A stretch of 17,136 bases of DNA from positions 1 to 17,136 of the forward strand of contig CAYJVP010000016.1 of assembly GCA_964373615.1 (NCBI GenBank). The letters run 5' to 3'. Under the pieces are notes generated by a model that had not been told where the DNA came from, searched no databases, and worked only from the letters and a program-made list of their open reading frames with translations. Every line of letters starts with the position of its first letter. Within the stretch, counting starts at the first letter, position 1. The position numbers were made by a program, and so were the translations under genes. Shown here piece after piece: positions 6,821 through 13,429 of the stretch. The stretch is from CAYJVP01 sp964373615. Lineage in GTDB: Bacteria > Patescibacteriota > Patescibacteriia > UBA9934 > GWF2-40-263.

Positions 6821-8541
6821 GAAAACGCTCTGAAACATTAGTGAGTGATGAGCCGACAAGGAAACAGGAAGCGGCTGCTCCTGCACCATCCACTGAACAG
6901 GAGATTTCGCGCGAAGCATTCGGGGAGCAGATGGAGGCGATGCGCGCTTGGGAGAATGAGTTGGGACAGAGGGCGCGCCATGAAGTCGCTGACGCGCTCT
7001 CCATAAGCCGAACCGTCCCGGTTCCGCCTTGGGTGCGGCGCGGACTGGCCCTGGCTCTCATGCTTTCGGCTGAAACCGCCATGGCCTCCGAACAGTCCCA
7101 AGAACGGCCTGGTCCGGTAGAGGTGGCGGCCGAGACCGTTGCCATGAGCGCGGTCGACCGGAAGACAGCGAAAACCTTGCCGGCCATGAGTCTAGAGTCC
7201 GCGCGGACGTTGCGTCAAATTGCCGAGACGGCACCAGAGTCCCAAACGCCGCTCATCTTAACGCGCCAGGAAAAAGATCCGACAACGGCCGCTCCGTACT
7301 ACATCCCCGAAGTCTTCTCCGCGGACGAATTGCAGGAAAAGCACCCCATCGTCAGCCAAGGAACACAGGTCTCCATTGAACTGTCGCACCAGGTTCCTTT
7401 ATCCGACAAGGAAATCAAGGCCATGACCGCCGCACCGGACCTGTTCGAAATCATGCGGACGGCGCGAGAAACCGGGAAGAGACCCGTGATCTGGGAACAC
7501 CGGTCAATGACGGTTACGATCGCAACCGGCATCGAGCAAACCCATGAGGTGGCACACATTGCCTCCACCACATTGGTTGATTCCCATGGCAACGACATAT
7601 CCGTCACGCGCCGCTGGGATGATGGCGACGGAATCGTTTCCGAGACCATCCTCATCGAACCTTCACCGCAATACGCCCCGCCCGGACAGGAACCCGCGCT
7701 GGTGCCCCTACCCATCGACCTGTCAGCGCTCGGCTCCGGAAAAATCGAAAACGCCTTCTACGCCCGGCAGCGGGCAGCCGTCGGCATGCTCGGAGAAATT
7801 CCCGTCTACGCCGAAAGCGGTCTGTTGGAGGAAGAGGCCCGTGACTATTTTGCGCCCTACGCGGATGAGTGGCAGGCGGGCATGAAACAGGCGCTCTCGC
7901 TTTTCGGCTACGAAAAACCGCCGCTCTACCGCGTCATCATTGCCGAAAAGGTCGAGCCAAATGCTTTCGTAATGTTAACCGAATCGGTGCTGTTCATACA
8001 CGACGACCTGCTGCGCCTGGAGGAACCGGGAAAAACGTTATTGCAAGACCTGGGTCTGCCTATCACGGGACTTACCGACCAAGAAATGGAGACGGCAGCG
8101 GCTCATGAGCTATTTCACCTCATCGATCGCGACACCCAGATCAGCGCGGACCCGCGCATCGAAGCGCTGTTTTTGCGCGCTACGCCCGAGGTCCTGCAAC
8201 AATTGAGTGAAAAAAACTTCATGCGCCAATTCGGAGGACACCCCGAGGAAAATCCGCCTGAGTTTATCGCCTCGCTCTTGAACTCCCTGCGCGATCCGCA
8301 GTGGGAGAAACATGTGGCTGAACTCGCTCCGCCAGCACGCGACTTTTACTTGGATGCCCTGAAAACTGTTCACCGCGTTCTCGATGACCGGGCATCTGGA
8401 ATGGAGGCGGAGCCGGCAGATTCCTTGACAAGGTTAAGGCTGGCCCGGACGGCTGAACAGCGTCAACGCTTTGGCCAAGAACTGAAGCTGGAGGCGCCGA
8501 TTTTCACTCTCCTCGATCAAAAAATCGCCGCCTTGGAATAG
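6817..8541 (+). CDS. Membrane-anchored HELFH zinc metallopeptidase, family unknown
   Basis: 574 aa. Residues 1-70 are charged and low-complexity, then one hydrophobic stretch (about 73-91, VRRGLALALMLSAETAMAS) that could be an internal anchor or a late signal sequence. The zinc site is AAAHELFHLID (427-437), a full HExxH with H430, E431 and H434; E482 in NPPEFIAS, 48 residues on, is a plausible third ligand in gluzincin style. ENPPEFIAS is followed by a helix, as in several M48-like or gluzincin peptidases. A second HExxH (HEVAH, 243-247) lies in a beta-rich region and is probably fortuitous. The first 370 residues match nothing I know. The gene is coupled by a 4-base overlap to the 86-aa gene. 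Peptidase activity is inferred from the motif, and the substrate is unknown. Confidence 0.82.
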   Translation: MRKRSETLVSDEPTRKQEAAAPAPSTEQEISREAFGEQMEAMRAWENELGQRARHEVADALSISRTVPVPPWVRRGLALALMLSAETAMASEQSQERPGPVEVAAETVAMSAVDRKTAKTLPAMSLESARTLRQIAETAPESQTPLILTRQEKDPTTAAPYYIPEVFSADELQEKHPIVSQGTQVSIELSHQVPLSDKEIKAMTAAPDLFEIMRTARETGKRPVIWEHRSMTVTIATGIEQTHEVAHIASTTLVDSHGNDISVTRRWDDGDGIVSETILIEPSPQYAPPGQEPALVPLPIDLSALGSGKIENAFYARQRAAVGMLGEIPVYAESGLLEEEARDYFAPYADEWQAGMKQALSLFGYEKPPLYRVIIAEKVEPNAFVMLTESVLFIHDDLLRLEEPGKTLLQDLGLPITGLTDQEMETAAAHELFHLIDRDTQISADPRIEALFLRATPEVLQQLSEKNFMRQFGGHPEENPPEFIASLLNSLRDPQWEKHVAELAPPARDFYLDALKTVHRVLDDRASGMEAEPADSLTRLRLARTAEQRQRFGQELKLEAPIFTLLDQKIAALE

Positions 8542-8543
8542 AT

Positions 8544-8557
8544 GTCTGACCCCTTTT
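8544..8557. repeat. REP-type half site
   Basis: GTCTGACCCCTTTT directly after the peptidase stop is, on the other strand, AAAAGGGGTCAGAC, the outer end seen in many RAYT/REP palindromes. No partner arm lies nearby. The 11 bases GACCCCTTTTG (8548-8558) recur in the same orientation at 9790-9800, so the propeller-like gene is bracketed by a direct repeat. Confidence 0.5.
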
Positions 8558-8574
8558 GCGCTTTGCATGGGTGG

Positions 8575-9723
8575 TTACTGAATCGTGATCGACCCAAGGT
8601 ACTGGAACCAGAAGCTTCCGTCCGTCAAATCAAAATCCGCAAACGGCGCGGAGCCGAGCTTCGTCTTCCCGGTCGGATCGTACACATCCCAACCGGACGG
8701 ACCGTTCACGACCATAAAGTCCTTCGTCCAATCGGCGATCTGTCCTTCGATATCGTGACCCTCGAGGATAAGCCCATCTTCACCAACGATGATGGTATGT
8801 GTGATCCCTCCCGTGATCGCCGCGAAGGTGTTGGCATCGACCGGCGAAAACTGCGGACCATAGACAATCTCTTCGTCCGTAGTCGCGAAGCCGAGAGTCA
8901 CCCCTTTGCCGGTCACGAGATCCACGAGGTGGAGTTGACTTGGACCGACGACTTCGTCCCAGCCTGGAGCTTCTTCGTTCACCTTGCGCGTACCGGAAAC
9001 GATCAACAGACGTTTGTGCGTCGAGTCGATCACAAATGCATCGTAGGGCAAAAAAAGGAGATCCTTCCCGTACGCCACTTGCGTCATCGTCTTTGCAACC
9101 ATGTCGTAGACCCAGAGGTGAACCCCCTCACGAAGCGAACCACCCGCTTCGGTGTACTCGGCGAAATAAACTTGCGAAGAATCGTCACTAATCATCACCG
9201 GCGCGAGGTAGTACGGAGCGGAGATGAACTTGGTGTTCACAAACTCAAAGCCGTCTGGAGCGTCTTCCGTCCCAAAGAACGAAACGTACGTTTTGTTCTC
9301 CGGCATGATGTATTCAGAATTCACTCCGATGCCGGTCGTTGGGTTCACATATCCCCCAACCCCATGCATCACTTGCAGGTTGGTTTTTGTCGTGATGTCC
9401 TTCCCGTTCAAATTCAGCGCAACCAGCTCATCGAGAAAGACGTATCCCTCGACCGTGTCGAAGCCGTAAGGAACCTGACACTCCTCGCCAAGCAGACGTT
9501 GTTCGAGCTTCAAGAACCTCTTCGCACCGATCGCATAACGATAAACTGATGCCTCACAGCTAGACGGCTCATTGACGTTCGTCGTGAGATCCCTGACGGC
9601 ACCAAAAACAATGTACGTATCCGGCGCCACCGGTTCATTGGTGATCGGATGCGAAACCTTCCAGTACGCAAACGCACCAGCGACGAGAATAAGACAAATA
9701 ACGGGCATGAGGCGCTTTTCCAT
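8575..9723 (-). CDS. Membrane-anchored propeller-like protein
   Basis: I place the start at the ATG at 9723 (382 aa, MEKRLMPVICLILVAGAFAYW), giving an N-terminal membrane anchor or uncleaved signal at about residues 5-22. The frame stays open to 9849 (424 aa), but that extension is encoded by the type B palindrome and is unlikely to be original. The rest is rich in short beta-strand blocks ending in small turns (SSQVYFAEYTEAGG, HLWVYDMVAKTMTQV, SQLHLVDLVTGKGVTLG, SGWDVYDPTGKTKLG), resembling TolB or WD40-type propellers, without a diagnostic motif. Probably faces outside the cell. No clear Shine-Dalgarno precedes the ATG. A TACAAT hexamer inside the palindrome upstream could be a -10 box supplied by the repeat, though no -35 is evident. 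Confidence 0.8.
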   Translation of the reverse strand: MEKRLMPVICLILVAGAFAYWKVSHPITNEPVAPDTYIVFGAVRDLTTNVNEPSSCEASVYRYAIGAKRFLKLEQRLLGEECQVPYGFDTVEGYVFLDELVALNLNGKDITTKTNLQVMHGVGGYVNPTTGIGVNSEYIMPENKTYVSFFGTEDAPDGFEFVNTKFISAPYYLAPVMISDDSSQVYFAEYTEAGGSLREGVHLWVYDMVAKTMTQVAYGKDLLFLPYDAFVIDSTHKRLLIVSGTRKVNEEAPGWDEVVGPSQLHLVDLVTGKGVTLGFATTDEEIVYGPQFSPVDANTFAAITGGITHTIIVGEDGLILEGHDIEGQIADWTKDFMVVNGPSGWDVYDPTGKTKLGSAPFADFDLTDGSFWFQYLGSITIQ

Positions 9724-9739
9724 ATTAGCGGAAGGATTT

Positions 9740-9796
9740 GGGGTCAGGTCTTGGGGTAAGGATTGTACATCCCCTACACCAACCGCTAAGACCCCT
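9740..9796. repeat. REP-type palindrome, type B, decayed copy
   Basis: GGGGTCAGGTCTTGGGGT (9740-9757) matches the left arm at 6027 exactly, and the interior keeps TTGTACATC and CTACACCAA. The other arm (about 9778-9796) is degraded: relative to the intact copy it has lost the 5 bases AGGTC and carries substitutions (CGCTAAGACCCC). It lies between the start of the propeller-like gene and a signal-peptide-like frame. Confidence 0.85.
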
Positions 9797-9870
9797 TTTG
9801 ATGCGATCGTAAGGATGATGAGGAGGCCTGTTATAAAGAACCTTGGCACGATTGGAAATAGTCATAGAAA

Positions 9871-10584
9871 TCATCCTTCCTGTTTTTCTTCAAGATATCT
9901 AAAAAGATCGAATTGAACTCTGCTATAAATTCCATAACGAACTCCTTGTGGATCAAAACCTTCCGGATGAGATGTGACAAACATTGGAAATTCTCCTTCC
10001 CCCATTAAAAGATGAACGTCGGTAGCATCTTTATATCCCATGTCTTCGGCATCTGCAATCTGAAAAGTTAAATCCCATTCTTCCTCTTCCGGTATATAGA
10101 CATGAATAAAATCTTTTTCGATATCAACGATTAAAGATTCCACAGACCTTTGGTAATAATCGCGAAATTCTTGATCATTAGCAAACCTCTCTCTTTCTCT
10201 TTCATCTGAAACTTCTAGCCATCCCTCATGTAAGGAAAAATCACGTATAGCTTCTTGCAAGGAACTTGTCGAGATCTTCATCTGTCGAAAATCAAGAGTC
10301 GCTTGTTCTGCTTCAGACCTTTCAACTGCTTCCTCTTCAAGATGCTCTATCAATACCTTCGCCTTGTCGAGTTCCTTTTTTGCTTTCTCGACTGAATTTT
10401 TTGAAACGGTCTGAGCTACAGGATCCGTCGTCGTCGCCTCTTCCTGCAAAGAACGTCGCATCATCTCAACTGCACCAAATAAGAGGGCAGCAATAATTGC
10501 AATTTTGGCCTGTTTTGAAACCTCTCTGCTTTCCTTCCTTCTTTCTCTTTCAGAATCAAAATCTGGATTATGTCTTTCTCTCAT
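9871..10584 (-). CDS. Coiled-coil membrane protein, unknown function
   Basis: 237 aa, not recognised. The N-terminus is highly charged (RERERRKESREVSK), then one TM helix (about 26-43, AKIAIIAALLFGAVEMM), a coiled-coil stretch (about 62-95, VEKAKKELDKAKVLIEHLEEEA) and a folded C-terminal domain (about 100-235) with many acidic and aromatic residues (FIHVYIPEEEEWDLTFQIAD). This is a type II-like topology. The coding sequence is visibly more AT-rich than its neighbours, suggesting a separate origin or recent transfer. The ATG at 10584 has GAAGG about 10 bases upstream. It stands between a type B palindrome and a miniature element, with no gene partner. Confidence 0.8.
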   Translation of the reverse strand: MRERHNPDFDSERERRKESREVSKQAKIAIIAALLFGAVEMMRRSLQEEATTTDPVAQTVSKNSVEKAKKELDKAKVLIEHLEEEAVERSEAEQATLDFRQMKISTSSLQEAIRDFSLHEGWLEVSDERERERFANDQEFRDYYQRSVESLIVDIEKDFIHVYIPEEEEWDLTFQIADAEDMGYKDATDVHLLMGEGEFPMFVTSHPEGFDPQGVRYGIYSRVQFDLFRYLEEKQEG

Positions 10585-10664
10585 ATTAAAAAACCTTCAA
10601 AAAGTCAGAGTGCCTGTTTCAAAAATTCTTCACAGGTCAGTGTCAAGTTGAGACGCGCGGATTT

Positions 10665-10860
10665 GGGGTCAGGTCGGGATACGGGAATGACTTTGTATTG
10701 CGGGTGATTTTTCCTATCGTTGAGCGATCCATCTTGAGGAACCAGGCAATTTCCGTCGTGAGATATCCGCTTTTTGCAAACATGCCCAGAACCAAATCTA
10801 GCGAGGTTGCCGCGGGGTCTTGATCAGTCTACCATAATTCCCGTATCCCGACCTGACCCC
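10665..10860. mobile_element. RAYT-derived miniature element, copy 1 (196 bp)
   Basis: Perfect 24-bp inverted repeats at 10665-10688 (GGGGTCAGGTCGGGATACGG plus GAAT) and 10837-10860. Flanks GCGGATTT on the left and GTTCCGC on the right extend the dyad weakly. On the minus strand the inside starts TGGTAGACTGATCA, as in the RAYT pseudogene at 6251-6262, then jumps to sequence encoding LDLVLGMFAKSGYLTTEIAW followed by FLKMDRSTIGKI, a C-terminal helix-turn-helix as in long RAYT proteins. So it is an internal-deletion derivative that keeps both ends and about 45 C-terminal codons, like a MITE. It has no transposase of its own. Confidence 0.88.
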
Positions 10861-10871
10861 GTTCCGCGCAT

Positions 10872-11138
10872 TTATTTCTGCGGCGTGCAGCAGCTGGCAT
10901 GAAACCGGTGGAAGACGTACGAGCCGACGAATCCGTAAACGAAGCTCAATACGCCGCCCCAGATGATGCTTGGCAGAGTAAAACCCGTAAAGCCCGGGAA
11001 CAAAAATTTCAACGAAGTGAGATGGAACGTCTGGACAGCCGCGTCCGTGCTCCACATCTGCCAAACTAGGCAAAGGACGTAAAGAACGATGAAGAATCCT
11101 CCAACACGGACCGCATGTGACGTAAGGGACGATTTCAT
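10872..11138 (-). CDS. Small membrane protein, DUF5676-like
   Basis: 88 aa with two hydrophobic helices, about residues 10-27 (VGGFFIVLYVLCLVW) and 55-76 (LPSIIWGGVLSFVYGFVGSYVF). The middle FHLTSLKFLFPGFTGF resembles the LLFPGFT motif of small DUF5676-type membrane proteins, recalled from memory. The end has adjacent cysteines (HASCCTPQK). The ATG at 11138 is preceded by AT-rich sequence without a good Shine-Dalgarno. The stop is 12 bases from the end of the 196-bp miniature element, so that element lies just downstream. Function unknown. Confidence 0.7.
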   Translation of the reverse strand: MKSSLTSHAVRVGGFFIVLYVLCLVWQMWSTDAAVQTFHLTSLKFLFPGFTGFTLPSIIWGGVLSFVYGFVGSYVFHRFHASCCTPQK

Positions 11139-11278
11139 ATCTTTGCTAAATTAGGAATAAATATAAGCTTAGTGAGGGCATGTTTATCATGTGTCCACCG
11201 GCAGGAGTCTGTTCGTCCTCATGTTTTTCCGTCTTCGTGATAGCTGGCAGGGAGAAGCCGTCATACGATTCGCGATTC

Positions 11279-11463
11279 GGGGTCGGGATACGGGAATGAC
11301 TTTGTGTTGCGGGTGATCTTTCCTATCGTTGAGCGACCCATCTTGAGGAACCAGGCAATTTCCGTCGTGAGATATCCGCTTTTTGCAAACATGCCCAGAA
11401 CCAAATCTAGCGAGGTTGCCGCGGGGTCTTGATCAGTCTACCATCATCCCGTATCCCGACCCC
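11279..11463. mobile_element. RAYT-derived miniature element, copy 2 (185 bp)
   Basis: The interior is nearly identical to copy 1: I count three substitutions in about 148 bases, near 11299, 11309 and 11328. The ends differ: both arms lack the same 5 bases (AGGTC on the left, GACCT on the right), leaving GGGGTCGGGATACGGGA (11279-11295) and its exact complement ending at 11463. It occupies most of the 340 bases between the small membrane protein and the phosphoribosyltransferases; the remainder (11139-11278) shows no gene or clear promoter. Confidence 0.87.
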
Positions 11464-11481
11464 ATACGTTCCACAAGTTTA

Positions 11482-11886
11482 TCATTCGTCCCATGGCATG
11501 ACCAGGTTTTGTTCCACCATCTGCGTCCACGTTGGTTTGACAGAGGCGCTTTGCAGGCAATACAAGGTGAAGGATTGAATTGATTTAGGTTTTGCTCGAG
11601 CCAACAGGCCGAGCATTTTTTCAAACGTTTTTCCCGTGCGGATGATGTCGTCGACGAGTAGCGCTCGCTTGCCGGCAAGCCAGGCGCCTCGATCCAAGTA
11701 CACCCGATCCTCACGGTCGATGTAGGCGGCGACGAGTGGCTTATCAAGCGATGTCGCGATCAGGGCGGCCGGAATCAACCCGCCCCGGCTCACTCCGACG
11801 ATGAAGTCAATTTGGGATAGTTCCCGATGTTTTTCACGGAGAAAGCGTGAGAGTAACTTCCGCACGGAAAGAAAACTTGTCTTCAT
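11482..11886 (-). CDS. Phosphoribosyltransferase (type I fold), short
   Basis: 134 aa. The PRPP-binding motif is ALLVDDIIRTGKT (75-87), and the pyrophosphate loop is VGVSRGGLIPA (30-40). The layout and length resemble the small Gpt/HGPRT-like group rather than orotate PRTs. Such cytoplasmic enzymes transfer ribose 5-phosphate from PRPP to a base; the base here is unknown. The ATG (11884-11886) overlaps the upstream stop by ATGA, so it is translationally coupled to the second phosphoribosyltransferase. Both may work in purine salvage, which CPR bacteria with poor biosynthesis need, but that is inference. Confidence 0.9.
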   Translation of the reverse strand: MKTSFLSVRKLLSRFLREKHRELSQIDFIVGVSRGGLIPAALIATSLDKPLVAAYIDREDRVYLDRGAWLAGKRALLVDDIIRTGKTFEKMLGLLARAKPKSIQSFTLYCLQSASVKPTWTQMVEQNLVMPWDE

Positions 11887-12506
11887 AATAGCTTGATAAC
11901 TTCTTCGTCCTCAACTTGCGGAAATGTTCTGTAAAACGCTCCGATGGCTGAAAAATATTTCGGGACCTGCAAGACAATAACATCGTCGGCCACCTGCTTC
12001 ATGAGCTTGAGCGCATCCGGCGGACAGACCGGCACACTGACGACCGTCCGCGCGGCCCCTTCCGATGTAGCGGTGGCAATCGCCGAGCGCATGGTGAGCC
12101 CGGTTGCGATCCCGTCGTCGACCAGGAGTGTCGTCTTTCCTTGCAGATCTCGGGGTGGCCGTCCTTGCCGATACACGGCGAGCCGTCGCGCCGCTTCTTG
12201 TCTCTCTTCCTCCATCCTCCGCTCTAGATACGACATGCTGGCTTGCGAGCGCTCTGCCTCGTTCCAGACCGCGTCTCCTTTTTCGGTGATTGCCCCGATG
12301 GCATATTCTTCATTCCCCTCTGCTCCAATTTTGCGTGGAACGACGATATCAAGGGGGAGGTCGAGCGCATCGGCGACCACTCTGCCCACAACAACACCTC
12401 CACGCGGCAGGGCCAAGACAATCGTATTTGTTGCTCCCTTAAACGCTAAAAGTTTTTTGGCTAATTGTTCCCCGGCGTCTTTTCGATCGTCAAACAGTTC
12501 GAGCAT
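11883..12506 (-). CDS. Phosphoribosyltransferase domain protein (Rv0571c-like group)
   Basis: 207 aa. ALPRGGVVVG (32-41) is the pyrophosphate loop and LLVDDGIATGLTM (127-139) the PRPP loop, with a helical insertion rich in Arg and Glu (about 88-115, LERRMEEERQEAARRL) between them. This matches the stand-alone phosphoribosyltransferase-domain proteins in bacteria, often next to other PRTs, whose substrate is not settled. The ATG at 12506 has AGGAT about 11 bases upstream. It is the first gene of a two-gene operon and overlaps the downstream PRT by 4 bases. Cytoplasmic. Confidence 0.9.
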   Translation of the reverse strand: MLELFDDRKDAGEQLAKKLLAFKGATNTIVLALPRGGVVVGRVVADALDLPLDIVVPRKIGAEGNEEYAIGAITEKGDAVWNEAERSQASMSYLERRMEEERQEAARRLAVYRQGRPPRDLQGKTTLLVDDGIATGLTMRSAIATATSEGAARTVVSVPVCPPDALKLMKQVADDVIVLQVPKYFSAIGAFYRTFPQVEDEEVIKLL

Positions 12507-12516
12507 ATTATTATTT

Positions 12517-12546
12517 ATCCTATCACGAAACCTCTCTTCGTCTAAA
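12517..12546 (-). promoter_or_regulatory. Possible promoter of the phosphoribosyltransferase pair
   Basis: On the minus strand an extended -10, TGA-TAGGAT (hexamer 12517-12522), lies 18 bases from TTTAGA (12541-12546), with 10 bases to the ATG at 12506. Both hexamers match consensus at 4 of 6 positions. It starts right after the terminator T-run. Weak but well placed. Confidence 0.35.
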
Positions 12547-12548
12547 CA

Positions 12549-12578
12549 AAAAATTCTGCCGGAACCGGCAGAATTTTT
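12549..12578 (-). terminator. Intrinsic terminator (possibly bidirectional)
   Basis: AAAAATTCTGCCGG (12549-12562) pairs perfectly with CCGGCAGAATTTTT (12565-12578) around a 2-base loop: a 14-bp stem with a GC core and T-runs on both strands. On the minus strand it would stop transcripts from the toxin-antitoxin and NTP-pyrophosphatase operon before the phosphoribosyltransferase operon. No plus-strand gene approaches it closely. Confidence 0.85.
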
Positions 12579-12582
12579 GTGG

Positions 12583-12726
12583 GATGGGCTGCCTGCCCGG
12601 CCGCTGCCGGACCTGCCCGCCGCCAGCCGGAGGCTGGTCCCTGCCCGTCCCTGCCTTGCTGGCAGGCGGGCGGCAGGCGGGCGCCTCTGGCGGAAAGCTT
12701 TAGCGAAGGTGGGCTCGAACGCTGGT
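12583..12726. repeat. GC-rich CPR-type intergenic repeat, copy 1
   Basis: Starts GATGGGCTGCCTGCCCGG and continues through nested dyads (GCCAGCCGGAGGCTGG, then TTGCTGGCAGGCGGGCGG) to AAGCTTTAGCGAAGGTGGG and CTCGAACGCTGG. The opening matches 14057-14070 and 15547-15563. It lacks the conserved tail of the other copies. The stretch 12727-12829 has no gene; it holds a small dyad, AACGGTCAACCGTT (about 12757-12772). Confidence 0.75.
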
Positions 12727-12829
12727 TAGCAAGAATTGCGCTGTTTTGTTTCGTTAAACGGTCAACCGTTAATTGTGACGATTCACCCCAATCAAAGCCC
12801 AGAATTTTTCACGACGTTAATGATCTTTC

Positions 12830-13417
12830 TCAGTTCAACCGATTCTCCTTCAGCCACCGCGCAAACTGACGGCCGCACCAATCTTCATAACGTCCGGCGC
12901 GCCAACTATCCATCTCGGCTTCAGTCATCTCTGTGAAGGTCTTGGTCTGTCCTTCGGGAATAAAAATCTTGTGAAGCTCACCCCAGTGGTATGACTTCAG
13001 CTCCCCACGAGGGGCCTCAGCCAGTGTTCCTCGCGTCACAGCAGTGAACAGAATCGGCTCTTTCAATTGTTCGTCCATGAAGGCAAGCGTGTCGCGGAAC
13101 TCACAGTGTCGGTCTTTGCCTTCGACGAGTTTCAAAATACCATCGATGCCGATCGTGCCAATCACGAAATTGACGTAAGCCTTTGGGAAACCATTCAAGG
13201 ATGGGATGTAAAAGCCACCATCCTGTGCAATACATGGTTGTTTGAGATGATAGTAGGCATATTCAACCTTGCGTCGCGCAATTTCAGGCGTTTCATCGGC
13301 ACGGATTTCGGGAATGTCCATTTCAACTGGAAGCAGCTGAACATCAAGCTCAGAAAGGTCGCGTTGCAGTGAGGCGATCTTGCCTTTGTTTGTTGTGGCG
13401 AAATGAAGGCGGAACAC
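12830..13417 (-). CDS. RdgB/HAM1-like non-canonical purine NTP pyrophosphatase
   Basis: 195 aa from a GTG start. Signature blocks of the HAM1/RdgB family: FATTNKGKIASL (6-17, the T-x-N-x-x-K nucleotide motif), AQDGGFYIPSLNGFPKAYV (64-82, replacing the usual DDSGL..ALNG.PG with D66 kept), and a C-terminal EMTEAEMDSWRAGRY. Known members hydrolyse dITP, ITP and XTP to the monophosphate to clean the nucleotide pool. The active-site loop is divergent (QDGG instead of DDSG), so specificity may differ. The GTG lies 12 bases after the toxin stop, so it probably sits third in the toxin-antitoxin operon. No strong Shine-Dalgarno. Confidence 0.85.
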   Translation of the reverse strand: MFRLHFATTNKGKIASLQRDLSELDVQLLPVEMDIPEIRADETPEIARRKVEYAYYHLKQPCIAQDGGFYIPSLNGFPKAYVNFVIGTIGIDGILKLVEGKDRHCEFRDTLAFMDEQLKEPILFTAVTRGTLAEAPRGELKSYHWGELHKIFIPEGQTKTFTEMTEAEMDSWRAGRYEDWCGRQFARWLKENRLN

Positions 13418-13429
13418 ATTTGTAGCTCG

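Noticed and set aside
8542..9549. Plus-strand frame of 335 codons beginning right after the peptidase stop
   Set aside because: It is antisense to the propeller-like gene. Its Arg/His-rich composition is typical of a shadow frame, and the minus strand has the membrane anchor and strand-turn pattern.
10665..11463. CRISPR array from the two near-identical repeats
   Set aside because: Only two copies, 185-196 bp each, with terminal inverted repeats and transposase-derived codons; no regular spacers or cas genes.
11944..12729. Plus-strand frame of 261 codons, Ser/Arg/Pro-rich
   Set aside because: It is antisense to the phosphoribosyltransferase with intact motifs and runs through the terminator and GC-rich repeat.
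12700..12740. tRNA-like sequence (GGGCTCGAACG) at the end of the GC-rich repeat
   Set aside because: No acceptor stem, anticodon arm or D-arm can be built around it on either strand.
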